Part shown: positions 7,215-15,884 of the stretch, one piece after another | Position numbering within the stretch: the stretch's first letter is position 1 | Layout of the letters: each line of letters starts with the position of its first letter | Origin: Sabulitectum sp036743055 | GTDB taxonomy: Bacteria > Fermentibacterota > Fermentibacteria > Fermentibacterales > JCC-6 | DNA length: 64,000 nucleotides | Direction of reading: 5' to 3' | Assembly: GCA_036743055.1 (NCBI GenBank) | Contig: DAINQE010000007.1 | Coordinates: 1 to 64,000 of the forward strand | Program-made: the position numbers and the translations under genes | Notes under the pieces: generated by a model | What the model was told of the DNA's origin: nothing | What the model saw: the letters and a program-made list of their open reading frames with translations, nothing else | The model's database searches: none

Positions 7215-8094
7215 GGCCCTGGAAGTGCTCCAGAGCGTTCCCCTGGATGAGGTGCGGAACATGTGCGCCGCCGGGAGGTCGGCCTTCGGGCGCACTGTGG
7301 ATCTGTGCGCCATAATGAACGCCAGGAACGGCGGGTGCCGGGAGAACTGCGGATTCTGCGCCCAGTCAGGGGTTCCCGGGGGGATCATGGAGGATGCGGA
7401 TACCCTGAACTCCGTGCACAGAAGGGCCAGCGCCACCGGTATAGGCCGTTTTTCAATTGTGACTAGCGGCGGGAAAGTTGGGACGAAAGAGCTGGACACG
7501 GTGTGCCAAGCCGCTTCCATGGGAAACGGGCTCTCACCACTCTGCGCGTCCCTGGGGCTTCTGGAGCTGGATGAACTGAAACAGCTCAAGGACGCAGGAT
7601 TCACAAGATACCACCACAACCTGGAGACCTCGGAACGGTACTTCCCCTCGGTGTGCATCACACATTCCTGGGAACAGAGGGTGTCCACCGTGGAAGCTGC
7701 GTCCCGGGCAGGCCTCTCCGTCTGCTCCGGGGGGATAATGGGCATCGGGGAGAGCGATGAGGACAGGGTCGACCTGGCCCTTGCCCTGGCGGAACTGCCG
7801 GTGAGCTCCATCGCATTGAACTTCTATGTGCCGGTGGACGGGGCCAGGATCTCCGAAGAGTACCTTTCCCCGGAGAAAAGGCTTCGGATCACCGCAATGT
7901 TCTTCCTCGTCAACCCGGTAAGGGAAGTTAGGATCTGCGCCGGAAGGAAGGGCTTCGGGGATATGGAGGGCATGGTGTTCGACTTCGGGGCAACGGGGAT
8001 CATGACCGGGGATCTTCTCACCACCGCCGGAAGCAGCCTGGAAGATGACAGGCGTCTCATAGAGGAGGCCGGCTACCGCCATGGCATATCCTGA
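7201..8094 (+). CDS. bioB: Biotin synthase
   Basis: 297 aa, radical SAM enzyme inserting sulfur into dethiobiotin. The SAM-cluster motif is C46-REN-C50-GF-C53; the auxiliary [2Fe-2S] region is seen as RYHHNLETS, GLSVCSGGI and RICAGR. FDFGATGIMTGDLLTT matches the usual C-terminal end. It is shorter than the E. coli enzyme (346 aa) at both ends. Translation appears to start at TTG 7201 inside the last codons of birA, so the two are coupled. Second gene of the biotin operon. Confidence 0.93.
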   Translation: MRKAEALEVLQSVPLDEVRNMCAAGRSAFGRTVDLCAIMNARNGGCRENCGFCAQSGVPGGIMEDADTLNSVHRRASATGIGRFSIVTSGGKVGTKELDTVCQAASMGNGLSPLCASLGLLELDELKQLKDAGFTRYHHNLETSERYFPSVCITHSWEQRVSTVEAASRAGLSVCSGGIMGIGESDEDRVDLALALAELPVSSIALNFYVPVDGARISEEYLSPEKRLRITAMFFLVNPVREVRICAGRKGFGDMEGMVFDFGATGIMTGDLLTTAGSSLEDDRRLIEEAGYRHGIS

Positions 8095-9187
8095 CAACGA
8101 ACTGATCAAGCTGGAAAATGAGGGGCTCCGCAGGGAACTCACCCTGGGAGATGAAGGCGGGTTGTGCTTCTCGTCCAACGATTATCTCGCCCTCTCAAGG
8201 AACCCCAGGGTGACAGCCGCCGCTGTCCGCGCACTGCAGGAGTACGGAGCCGGAGCCGGGGGATCCAGGCTCATGGCGGGGAACCTCAGGGTGCACCAGG
8301 AACTTGAAACCAGGCTGGCAAGGCTGACGGGGATGGAGAGCGCCCTCGTGTTCGGCAGCGGCTACCTTGCCAATCTGGGTGTGCTTACTGCCCTGGGCAG
8401 CCGAAACGGCACGATCTTTTCCGACAGGCTCAACCATTCAAGCCTCAACGCGGGGGCCAGGGCTTCCAGCGGCAAAGTCATCAGATACCGTCATAACGAC
8501 TGCGGCCACCTCAGGGAGATGCTGTTCAGGAACGGCTCAGACGGAACAAGGATCATAGTTACGGAATCCCTGTTCAGCATGGATGGCGATATTGCTCCCC
8601 TCAGGGACCTCAGGAGCCTGGCCGATGAGTTCCAGTGCCTGCTGGTCGTGGACGAGGCCCACGCTACAGGGGTCTATGGAGGGGGAGGAGGCATCTGCAA
8701 AGGGCTCGGGGTGAAGCCGGACATCCTCACCGGAACCATGAGCAAGGCACTGGGAAGCTACGGCGGCTTCGTCTGCTGTGGAGCTGCCATGAGGGACTAC
8801 ATCCTTAACAAGGCTCCCTCCTTCATATACAGCACAGGCCTTCCCCCGGCCTCCGCAGGTGCCGCTGCTGAAGCTGTGGACATAGTGCTGGAGGACCCCT
8901 CTCTGGGAACCGGTCTTCTAAGCCTGGCGGAAGGGTTCAGGAGGGAACTGTACGCTCTGTCTTCCTCCGTTCCCTCTTCCTCCTCCCAGATAGTCCCGCT
9001 GGTGGTGGGCGAACCCTCCGCGGCGGTGGAGCTTTCAAGGACCCTTTCCAGCAGGGGGATAGGAGTAACTGCCATAAGACCTCCCACGGTTCCCCCGGGA
9101 ACCTCCAGACTGAGGTTCTCGGTGACCCTGGCGCATACCCCGGCGGATCTGTCGAGAACGGCGTCGGAGACAGGAGCCCTTCTGTGA
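8081..9187 (+). CDS. bioF: 8-amino-7-oxononanoate synthase
   Basis: 368 aa, alpha-oxoamine synthase family. It condenses pimeloyl-ACP (or CoA) with alanine. Visible are the N-terminal FSSNDYLALS, GAGAGGSRLMAGN, the aspartate in VVDEAHATGVYG and the PLP lysine K222 in GTMSKALGSYGG. The start ATG overlaps bioB by 14 bp. Slightly shorter than typical (~385 aa) but complete. Confidence 0.93.
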   Translation: MAYPDNELIKLENEGLRRELTLGDEGGLCFSSNDYLALSRNPRVTAAAVRALQEYGAGAGGSRLMAGNLRVHQELETRLARLTGMESALVFGSGYLANLGVLTALGSRNGTIFSDRLNHSSLNAGARASSGKVIRYRHNDCGHLREMLFRNGSDGTRIIVTESLFSMDGDIAPLRDLRSLADEFQCLLVVDEAHATGVYGGGGGICKGLGVKPDILTGTMSKALGSYGGFVCCGAAMRDYILNKAPSFIYSTGLPPASAGAAAEAVDIVLEDPSLGTGLLSLAEGFRRELYALSSSVPSSSSQIVPLVVGEPSAAVELSRTLSSRGIGVTAIRPPTVPPGTSRLRFSVTLAHTPADLSRTASETGALL

Positions 9188-9834
9188 AGAAGATACTGAT
9201 AAGCGGCTGGGCAACCGGGAACGGGATATGGAGCGAAGTATCCAGGGAACTCAGGGATACGGAAACGGTGAGCTGGAACACCGTACTCACCGGCGACTTC
9301 TCCATAACCGAACCATGCATCGTAGTGGGGTGGTCACTGGGAGGCCAGATGGCCATGGACCTCTCCATGGGCGAAGAGGTCATGGGTCTGGTGCTGGTCT
9401 CCTCCATGACATCGCTGAACGACAGAGGGGTCAAGCCGGGCCTGGAGCCAGAGATGTGCTCCATGATCTCAAAAATGCTTCACAGAAGCAGGCGCGCCTA
9501 CCTTACATCGTTCTTCAAGGAATGCGGAGCCTCTCCTGAAATGGTGCCGGAACTGCTGGACAACTCCGACCGGTTCGCAATGGAGGAGCTGATAGCAGGG
9601 CTATCGGTAATGTTCAACCACATGGCCGTTCCCAGGGATGGAGTTCCCGCCGTGCTGATACACGGTACCGATGACAGGATAGTCCCCTGGGAAACCGCCG
9701 TGGAGCTTTCCGACTCGATACTGACGAACTCAAGGCTGATCACCGTGGAGAACGGCCAGCACATCCTTCCGGTCACCCATGGCGACCTTATAGCAAAGGC
9801 GGTGATGGACCTTGAGGGGTCACTCAACCTCTGA
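9184..9834 (+). CDS. Alpha/beta hydrolase, BioH/BioG-like pimeloyl-ACP methyl ester esterase
   Basis: 216 aa. Catalytic triad candidates are S51 in GWSLGG, D163 or D164 in HGTDDRIVP and H193 in GQHILP. A GWATGNGIW segment near the N-terminus supplies the oxyanion region. Position between bioF and bioC makes it the probable gatekeeper esterase that removes the methyl group from pimeloyl-ACP methyl ester, the role of BioH/BioG. Sequence alone does not separate those classes. The start GTG overlaps the bioF stop (GTGA). Confidence 0.75.
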   Translation: MKKILISGWATGNGIWSEVSRELRDTETVSWNTVLTGDFSITEPCIVVGWSLGGQMAMDLSMGEEVMGLVLVSSMTSLNDRGVKPGLEPEMCSMISKMLHRSRRAYLTSFFKECGASPEMVPELLDNSDRFAMEELIAGLSVMFNHMAVPRDGVPAVLIHGTDDRIVPWETAVELSDSILTNSRLITVENGQHILPVTHGDLIAKAVMDLEGSLNL

Positions 9835-10612
9835 TGCCGCACGGATTCGCTGCAGGTTCTCCAAGGCGGCGCCGCAGTACGACAGATACGCCGCTCACCA
9901 CAGGATGATCGCCCGGGAACTGCTCCGCCATCTGACAGGCCTCCGCTGCCAGAGGATACTTGAGCTTGGCTGCGGCACGGGGATACTGTCCCGGGGACTG
10001 CAGAAGCTGTTTCCGGAATCAAGCATTCTGCTGACCGACTCCGCGCCGGGGATGGTCAGCGTGTGTCGGACCAGGGTTCATCCCTCTTCCCTGGTCCGGC
10101 ACTCCCTCTGGGATTTCGAGTCCGCCGAGTTCCCGGGCAGTTTCGACCTTGCTGTGTCAAGCTGCGCTCTGCAATGGCTCGCAAGGCCTGAGGAGTTCGG
10201 GAAAAGGCTGTTCCACGCAGTGTCCCCCGGCGGATGGACGGCCCACGCAATACCTGTGACGGGAATGCTCCGGGAGCTGGAATCGAGCTTTCTCGGTACG
10301 GGATGCACCTCCCCTTCACTGGATTACCTTTCCGGCGAGGAGTGGAACGGAGTGTTCAGCGAAGCGGGTTTCGCCATCGCCGGGAGCCTCACAAGAAGAT
10401 TCACAGTGATGTATCCCTCCCCTGCTGACGCGGTGAGAGCGGTGAACGGAATAGGCGCGTCCCTTTCCGGTCTCTCCCGTGGGGATGATGTGTCCCCGGC
10501 TGCGCTGAGGCGAGCCCTGGGATATTACGGAGAAAGGTTCGGCGCTCCCTGCGGAGAGGTGCCGGCCAGCTATGAGGTTCATTTCCTTCTGGCGAGGAGA
10601 TCCGGGGATTGA
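9812..10612 (+). CDS. bioC: Malonyl-ACP O-methyltransferase
   Basis: 266 aa, class I SAM methyltransferase. The glycine-rich motif I is ILELGCGTG (49-57), with an acidic LLTDSAPGM motif after it. The N-terminal F..AAPQYDRYA stretch is characteristic of BioC, which methylates malonyl-ACP to start pimelate synthesis by disguised fatty acid synthesis. The best in-frame start is TTG 9812, inside the preceding gene (23-bp overlap). Together with the BioH-like esterase it completes the pimeloyl branch. Confidence 0.85.
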   Translation: MRGHSTSDAARIRCRFSKAAPQYDRYAAHHRMIARELLRHLTGLRCQRILELGCGTGILSRGLQKLFPESSILLTDSAPGMVSVCRTRVHPSSLVRHSLWDFESAEFPGSFDLAVSSCALQWLARPEEFGKRLFHAVSPGGWTAHAIPVTGMLRELESSFLGTGCTSPSLDYLSGEEWNGVFSEAGFAIAGSLTRRFTVMYPSPADAVRAVNGIGASLSGLSRGDDVSPAALRRALGYYGERFGAPCGEVPASYEVHFLLARRSGD

Positions 10613-11289
10613 GATCCATTTTCGTAACGGGAACGGATACCGACGCCGGAAAGACCTGGGTAACGGGGGGAATTGCCGCGGCGATGAGGCTTCGCGGTCT
10701 GAACGTTCTTCCTGCAAAACCCGTTCAAACAGGCTGCGTTAACGGAAACGCACCCGATCTCGACAATGCCCTTTCCCTCTGCGGAGCAGTGGTATCCCGG
10801 GAACTCAAGGAGCAGCTCTGCCCTGTGCGCTTCCCCACCCCCTGCTCCCCGGACCTGGCCGCGGAACTGGCTGGTGCTTCCATCGACTTTCAGAAACTCG
10901 TCTCATCCTTGAGGAAGCTTGCTTCAGCGAAGTCACTCATCGCCGAGGGAGCCGGAGGGGTCCTGGTTCCGCTGGGGGGCGGAAGGACCATGCTCGACCT
11001 GATGAAGGAACTGGGCTGGCCTGTGGTCCTTGTAGTGAGGAACCGCCTGGGGTGCATCAATCACTCGCTGCTTTCCCTTCGAATGCTTAAGACAGCGGGT
11101 CTGGAGGTTGCCGGGGTGGTGATGAACCAGGCGGATCCCCCTGAAGAGCCCGTTTCATCGGCGAATGTCCGGGCAATCGAGGAATACGGAGGGATCCCCG
11201 TCATTGGCAGAATTCCCTTCTCCCCGGATGGAGTAACAGTGGAGATGTTCCGGGAAACCGCCCACCGGCTGGAGAGGTTCCTGAAATGA
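10609..11289 (+). CDS. bioD: Dethiobiotin synthetase
   Basis: 226 aa. P-loop GTDTDAGKT (7-15) and KPVQTGC near residue 37 are the ATP and DAPA sites of BioD; EGAGGVLVPL is the second family motif. It forms the ureido ring from DAPA, CO2 and ATP. The start is TTG 10609, overlapping the bioC stop (TTGA). Confidence 0.92.
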   Translation: MRSIFVTGTDTDAGKTWVTGGIAAAMRLRGLNVLPAKPVQTGCVNGNAPDLDNALSLCGAVVSRELKEQLCPVRFPTPCSPDLAAELAGASIDFQKLVSSLRKLASAKSLIAEGAGGVLVPLGGGRTMLDLMKELGWPVVLVVRNRLGCINHSLLSLRMLKTAGLEVAGVVMNQADPPEEPVSSANVRAIEEYGGIPVIGRIPFSPDGVTVEMFRETAHRLERFLK

Positions 11290-12596
11290 GCAACGGCCTT
11301 TGTGAACCGGGACACCTGTGGCACCCCTATTCCGACATCGACAAGATGGAGGGGAGATCGTTCCCGGCAATGGCATCCGCCGGCGGCGTTCGCCTTATCG
11401 ACGATTCCGGGAAGGAGTACCTTGACGGGATCAGTTCCTGGTGGTGCGTTAACCTTGGTCATGGGCATCCCAGGATCGTTAACGCTATCGTCCAGCAGGC
11501 CCGAACGCTCCAGCATTCCATCATCGGGGGAATGTCGCACGCCATGGCGGACAAGGCTGCGGAAAGGCTTGCGGGGGTAACTCCGGAGGGGCTGGAGAGG
11601 GTGTACCTTGCATCCGACGGGGCAAGTGCTGTGGAAGCCGCGGTGAGGATGGCCCTGCAGTACTGGTGGAACACCGGCAGGCCTGAAAAGAAGACCATCA
11701 TCTCCATTGAAGGGGGCTATCACGGCGACACCCTGGGGGCCGTTGGCCTGGGGTTCGTTCCCCGATTCCATCAGCCGGTGGCCCATGTGGTGAACAGGTC
11801 GCCCCAGGCGCCATCGCCTCACTGCTTCCACTGCAAGTACGGGCTCCGCCCGGAAAGCTGCGGCACAAGATGCTTCCAGGGAATGGAGATGCTTGTCAGG
11901 GAGAACTCTTCGACCACCGCCGCAGTGATAGCCGAACCTCTCTGCCAGGGGGCATCCGGGATAAGGATCTACCCCGCCGAATACGTTCGCAGGCTCAGGG
12001 AGCTGTGCACCGAAGAAGGAGTGCTCCTCATTCTCGACGAGATAGCGGTGGGATTCGGAAGGACAGGCGAGCTGTTCGCATCGGACCTGGCCGGGATCTC
12101 GCCGGACATCCTCATTCTGGGGAAGTCCCTCACCGGGGGATATCTGCCCATGAGCGCCGCGGTGGTCACCGGTGAGATCTACGATTCCTTCCGGAGCACC
12201 CCTGAGATGGACAGGACCTTCTACCACGGGCACACCTTCGCCGGAAACCCCATTGCGGCGGCGGCGGCCTGCGAAGCCCTCTCGATCTTCAGCGAGTCCG
12301 GGGTACCGGAGGTTCCAGTGGAGTTCCGTAAGGCGTTCAGCGACATGGAGGGGATTGACGGGGTTCACCGGACCGCGGCGCTGGGCTGGATGGGAACGCT
12401 GGAGATAGAGGCTTCCGCCGGAGGCGGGGAAACCGCGGCAAGGGCGGCTTCCATAGCCCTTTCGGAAGGGCTTCTTGTAAGACCGCTGGGGCCGGTCCTC
12501 TACCTCTGGCCGCCCCTGGTCTCCACCTCTGAGGATATCTCCCTTATGACCGGTATATTCGCCGGGGCGGTGAAAAAGGCCCTGGAGGAGCGGTGA
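11286..12596 (+). CDS. bioA: Adenosylmethionine-8-amino-7-oxononanoate aminotransferase
   Basis: 436 aa, class III aminotransferase using SAM as amino donor to make DAPA. The N-terminal LWHPYSDI motif, SSWWCVNLGHGHP, ILDEIAVGFGRTG and PLP lysine K280 in ILGKSLTGG are all present. A Cys-containing loop (CFHCKYG...CGTRC, 180-196) is a feature I recall from several BioA proteins. The ATG overlaps the bioD stop (ATGA). Last of the standard biotin genes. Confidence 0.93.
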   Translation: MSNGLCEPGHLWHPYSDIDKMEGRSFPAMASAGGVRLIDDSGKEYLDGISSWWCVNLGHGHPRIVNAIVQQARTLQHSIIGGMSHAMADKAAERLAGVTPEGLERVYLASDGASAVEAAVRMALQYWWNTGRPEKKTIISIEGGYHGDTLGAVGLGFVPRFHQPVAHVVNRSPQAPSPHCFHCKYGLRPESCGTRCFQGMEMLVRENSSTTAAVIAEPLCQGASGIRIYPAEYVRRLRELCTEEGVLLILDEIAVGFGRTGELFASDLAGISPDILILGKSLTGGYLPMSAAVVTGEIYDSFRSTPEMDRTFYHGHTFAGNPIAAAAACEALSIFSESGVPEVPVEFRKAFSDMEGIDGVHRTAALGWMGTLEIEASAGGGETAARAASIALSEGLLVRPLGPVLYLWPPLVSTSEDISLMTGIFAGAVKKALEER

Positions 12597-13222
12597 GACG
12601 GGAAAGATACCTGCACAGGCTGATTACTGGACACCTTGATGACAGGAGGATACCCGCCCTTGAGTCGGGTGTTCCTGCCCTGCTGGTGCTTGACATGCAG
12701 AACTACTTCCTGGATCCGGATTCCCACGCCTTCGTACCCTCTGCTCCAGACCTTGTGGAGCCGCTGAGGGAACTGGCGGAACTCTTCGAATCCCGCGACC
12801 TCCCTGTGATATACACCAGGCACTCGAACACCCCGGAGAATGCCGGGGCCATGGCGAGGAAGTGGAGAACGCTTCCCTCGGCGGAAGACCCCATGAGTGA
12901 GATATGCGGCTCCTTCGACACGTCATGGTCCGCGGTGGTGGACAAGCCGCAGTACGACGCCTTTCTGCACACGCCCCTTCAGGGGCTTCTTGAGCAGCTT
13001 TCCGTTACCTCCGTGGTGATTGCCGGGCTCATGACGGACCTGTGCTGCGAAACCACCGCAAGGGCCGCCTTCACCAGGGGCTACGACGTGGTGTTCCCGG
13101 TGAACGGTACCGCAACGCTGAACATGGACCTTCACAGGGCGACCACCCTGAACCTGAACCACGGCTTCACGCCTCCGGTGAGCATCGGGGCGGTAAGGAA
13201 GGCGATTGGCGTTGGCCGCTGA
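12593..13222 (+). CDS. Isochorismatase-family cysteine hydrolase in the biotin operon
   Basis: 209 aa. The triad of the isochorismatase/nicotinamidase superfamily is visible: D34 (LVLDMQNYF), K118 (VVDKPQYDAF) and C151 in GLMTDLCCETTAR. A QNYF segment and length also fit. Substrates in the family include isochorismate, nicotinamide and ureides such as carbamoylsarcosine; none is implied directly. It overlaps bioA by 4 bp (GTGA) and the next gene by 17 bp. A link to biotin is positional only. The chemistry (hydrolysis of amide or ureide-type bonds) could suit salvage of a biotin derivative. Confidence 0.8.
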   Translation: MRRERYLHRLITGHLDDRRIPALESGVPALLVLDMQNYFLDPDSHAFVPSAPDLVEPLRELAELFESRDLPVIYTRHSNTPENAGAMARKWRTLPSAEDPMSEICGSFDTSWSAVVDKPQYDAFLHTPLQGLLEQLSVTSVVIAGLMTDLCCETTARAAFTRGYDVVFPVNGTATLNMDLHRATTLNLNHGFTPPVSIGAVRKAIGVGR

Positions 13223-14015
13223 AACAGTTACGATCATCGGAGCGGGCCCCTCGGGAATGGCCGCGGCGAATCAGCTTTCGCTCTACGGGATCGAACCGGT
13301 GGTGTTCGAACCGGGTGAACCCGGCGGGCTTCTGCTTGAAGCCGGTTCCGTGGTGAACTATCCAGGGGTTCCCGAAGGCATCTCCGGAGAGGATCTGGTG
13401 AAACTCTTCCCCTGTCCCCAAAGACTTGTCCGTGAGAGGGTTACTTCGCTTTCGCGGGAGCCCGGAGGAGAATACATCATTGAACATACCTGTGGAACTG
13501 TTTCGGCACAGGCGGTGCTTGTTGCCTCGGGAACCCTTCCGGTGAAGCCGGACATTCCAGGCGTGCCGCCGGAGAGGGTTCACCACGGCGTACGGAGCAC
13601 AAGGAAGGCCGAGTTCGCCTCGGCGGCTGTGATTGGAGGCGGTGACGCCGCTCTGGACTACGCCCTTAACCTGTCGAAAAGGGCTGAGGTCCGGGTATAC
13701 GCCAGGAGCGGCTTCAAAGGGGCTTCGCCGCACCTTCTCAAGCAGGCCGGGGCTTCCGGACGGATAGCTTTGTTCCCTGAGCACGGTGATTTCAGCAGTT
13801 TTTCCGAGGACATCGTCGTGGTTGCCTGCGGCAGGGAACCGAATCTGGCATTCCTCTCCCGGGAGCTTGTATGTTCGCCCCCTGGGAACGGTAGTTACCA
13901 CCTCTGCGGCGACTGCACCAGCGGCATTTACAGACAGGCTTCCATAGCGGTGGCGGCGGGGGTCAGGGCGGCAATGGCCGTGAGATCCTTTCTTGAAGGG
14001 AACACTGGAAATTGA
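13206..14015 (+). CDS. Thioredoxin-reductase-fold FAD/NAD(P) oxidoreductase without CxxC
   Basis: 269 aa, starting at TTG 13206 (or TTG 13212). Two Rossmann motifs are seen: IIGAGPSGMAAA at the N-terminus and VIGGGDAALDYAL near residue 140. The end (CGDCTSGIYRQASIAVAAGVRAA) matches the FAD-binding C-terminus of thioredoxin reductase. The redox-active CxxC that normally precedes the second Rossmann motif is absent, so it is more like a ferredoxin/flavodoxin-NADP reductase of the TrxR type. It overlaps the RlmN-like radical SAM gene by 4 bp and may be its electron donor (inference). Confidence 0.75.
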   Translation: MALAAETVTIIGAGPSGMAAANQLSLYGIEPVVFEPGEPGGLLLEAGSVVNYPGVPEGISGEDLVKLFPCPQRLVRERVTSLSREPGGEYIIEHTCGTVSAQAVLVASGTLPVKPDIPGVPPERVHHGVRSTRKAEFASAAVIGGGDAALDYALNLSKRAEVRVYARSGFKGASPHLLKQAGASGRIALFPEHGDFSSFSEDIVVVACGREPNLAFLSRELVCSPPGNGSYHLCGDCTSGIYRQASIAVAAGVRAAMAVRSFLEGNTGN

Positions 14016-14965
14016 TAGTTGCGGCCTCAAGCGGCAGGGATGACCTGGCAAGGGTTTACATTGTGGAGTACCCCGGGGGAGGAAGGGTGGAGTGCGCTGA
14101 GTCCCTTCAGCCGCCGAAACCCATCGAGGAGAAGTGGGTTATGCTTGTATCCACCCTCTTCGGTTGCCCGGTTGGCTGCCCCATGTGCGATGCCGGCACA
14201 GGCTACGGAGGCAGGCTTACCGCGGAGGAGATCACCGACCAGATCATGATGATGGTCAGAAAGCGCTATCCTGACCTCAGGGTTCCCGCAGGGCAGTTCA
14301 AAGTGCAGTTCGCCAGAATGGGCGAACCGGCGCTGAATCCGGATGTGATAACGGTACTCAGGGAGCTCCCGGAAAGTATCGACGCCCCTGGTTTCATGCC
14401 CTCCATCTCCACCGTTGCTCCCAGGGGGACCGACCGCTTCTTCCGGGACCTTATTCAAGTTAAGAACGACCTTTACAGGGGAGGAAGGTTCCAGCTTCAG
14501 TTCTCCCTGCACACCACCGACCCTGAAAGGCGAAGGAAGCTGGTGCCGGTGAAAACCTGGTCCATGGAGGAAATGGCCCGGTACGGCGAGGAGTTCATGT
14601 CGCCAGGCGACAGGAAGGTTACTCTGAACTTCGCCCTGGCAGTGGATTCGCCCCTTTGCCCCGATGTGCTGCTGGAACACTTCGACCCCGAGGTATTCCT
14701 TCTGAAGATCACCCCACTGAACCCCACCTGCCGGGCAATGGAGAACGGCCTCTCTACCTGTGTGGACCCGGACTCCCCCGACTCCGCCGCCTCGGTGGTC
14801 TCAGCCCTTGAGAAAGCCGGCTACGATGTGATAGTGAGCATAGGCGAGCAGGAGGAGAACCGCATAGGAAGCAACTGCGGCCAGTACCTGAGGACCTGGC
14901 TGGAGAAGGGCAGCGCTCCGGAGGGCGGATACACCTACCCCCTGATGAACGGCTGCCGGGAATAA
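14012..14965 (+). CDS. RlmN/Cfr-like radical SAM protein lacking one catalytic cysteine
   Basis: 317 aa from TTG 14012. The radical SAM motif is C52-PVG-C56-PM-C59, followed by a RMGEP motif resembling RlmN's GMGEP. C289 in SNCGQ corresponds to the methyl-carrying cysteine of RlmN/Cfr near the C-terminus. The second catalytic cysteine (E. coli RlmN C118, seven residues before the first cluster cysteine) is L45. The N-terminal accessory domain of RlmN (~90 aa) is absent. It is probably a divergent SAM methyltransferase or radical enzyme with a different target from 23S rRNA A2503. Last gene of the overlapping biotin operon. Confidence 0.75.
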   Translation: MIVAASSGRDDLARVYIVEYPGGGRVECAESLQPPKPIEEKWVMLVSTLFGCPVGCPMCDAGTGYGGRLTAEEITDQIMMMVRKRYPDLRVPAGQFKVQFARMGEPALNPDVITVLRELPESIDAPGFMPSISTVAPRGTDRFFRDLIQVKNDLYRGGRFQLQFSLHTTDPERRRKLVPVKTWSMEEMARYGEEFMSPGDRKVTLNFALAVDSPLCPDVLLEHFDPEVFLLKITPLNPTCRAMENGLSTCVDPDSPDSAASVVSALEKAGYDVIVSIGEQEENRIGSNCGQYLRTWLEKGSAPEGGYTYPLMNGCRE

Positions 14966-15008
14966 CTGGACCCTTCGCTGTGTATAAAGGAAAAAGAAAG
15001 GAGAGGTC

Positions 15009-15884
15009 ATGATCCCGCTGATGCCGTTCCTTGTTGATACGATGATACCCATGGATGGTCCATACCTGAACAACATAGTTCACGAATGGGGCGTGGTGGT
15101 CTTTCAGGAGTCCGGCGCTCACATGGCCGGAGGCCTGGGAGACGGCATGAGCTTCTATGATCAGAGCGACATCGACGCCTGCGCCGAGGCTCCGGTGGTC
15201 TGGATACACGGGGAACCCTTCACCGGTGCCTTCACGGTGAATCTGCCCGAAGGTCAGAACTTCACTTTCCTGTATCCCGAGCCATGGGACCTTTCCGACA
15301 TTCAGGCAACATGGCGCATCGAGGCTGACGGTTCATCCGGGCACATGAACGAGGAGCTGGTCCCGGTTTTCGGACCGTTCCAGGCTGCTTCCGTATGGTG
15401 GGAAGCGGTTCCCTCGCTGGATCTGTACTTCCCTGATGAGGACAAGACCGCAAACTACATCTACTACGAATGCACCGTGGGTTCCGACTTCTGTGATCCT
15501 TTCCTGGAATGGAACTCCGGGGGATCTCCGAGTCTCAGTGAGGGATTCCCGGAGGAAGCCCTGTACTTCATTGACGGGAGGGCCATGACATTTTCCCCGC
15601 CGGCCAGAGGCCTTATCGACTGGAGCTTTTCCGGTGAAGGTCTCACGGAGGATCAGATACAGGAGATCCTCTGCGGCTGGGCAGGCGGAATGCTGAAGTC
15701 ATCGGAGATAGATGCCCTATGGGAAACATGGAAGCCATACTGGCGGCAGGGAAGCTGGGTGGTCTTTCCCATTCCGGAGGAACACCATTTGGACATAAGC
15801 CGGATTACCCTGTCGATAGACCGCACAAGGACAGTGGAGTACGAAAGGCTCTTCCTGGGCGCTGTCAGGCTCGATCCCCGGTGA
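15009..15884 (+). CDS. Hypothetical protein, unrecognised family
   Basis: 291 aa, ATG with GAGAGG upstream. No signal peptide or membrane segment is seen. The sequence is rich in W, Y and acidic residues and in beta-type segments (VVWIHGEPF, ASVWWEAVPSLDLYFP, GSWVVFPIP), suggesting a beta-sandwich. I see no catalytic motif and do not recognise the family. It begins about 40 bp after the biotin operon, where TATAAA (14981-14986) could be a -10. The 3' end overlaps the convergent adenosine deaminase gene by 20 bp. Confidence 0.65.
   Translation: MIPLMPFLVDTMIPMDGPYLNNIVHEWGVVVFQESGAHMAGGLGDGMSFYDQSDIDACAEAPVVWIHGEPFTGAFTVNLPEGQNFTFLYPEPWDLSDIQATWRIEADGSSGHMNEELVPVFGPFQAASVWWEAVPSLDLYFPDEDKTANYIYYECTVGSDFCDPFLEWNSGGSPSLSEGFPEEALYFIDGRAMTFSPPARGLIDWSFSGEGLTEDQIQEILCGWAGGMLKSSEIDALWETWKPYWRQGSWVVFPIPEEHHLDISRITLSIDRTRTVEYERLFLGAVRLDPR

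Noticed and set aside
11811..11880. Cys-rich loop in bioA as a novel zinc site
   Set aside because: Similar CxxC...C...C loops occur in many BioA proteins as I recall, so it is not special.
11061..12368. 435-codon open frame antisense to bioA
   Set aside because: bioA on the other strand has all family motifs; the antisense frame has no known motif and is a shadow favoured by high GC and codon bias.
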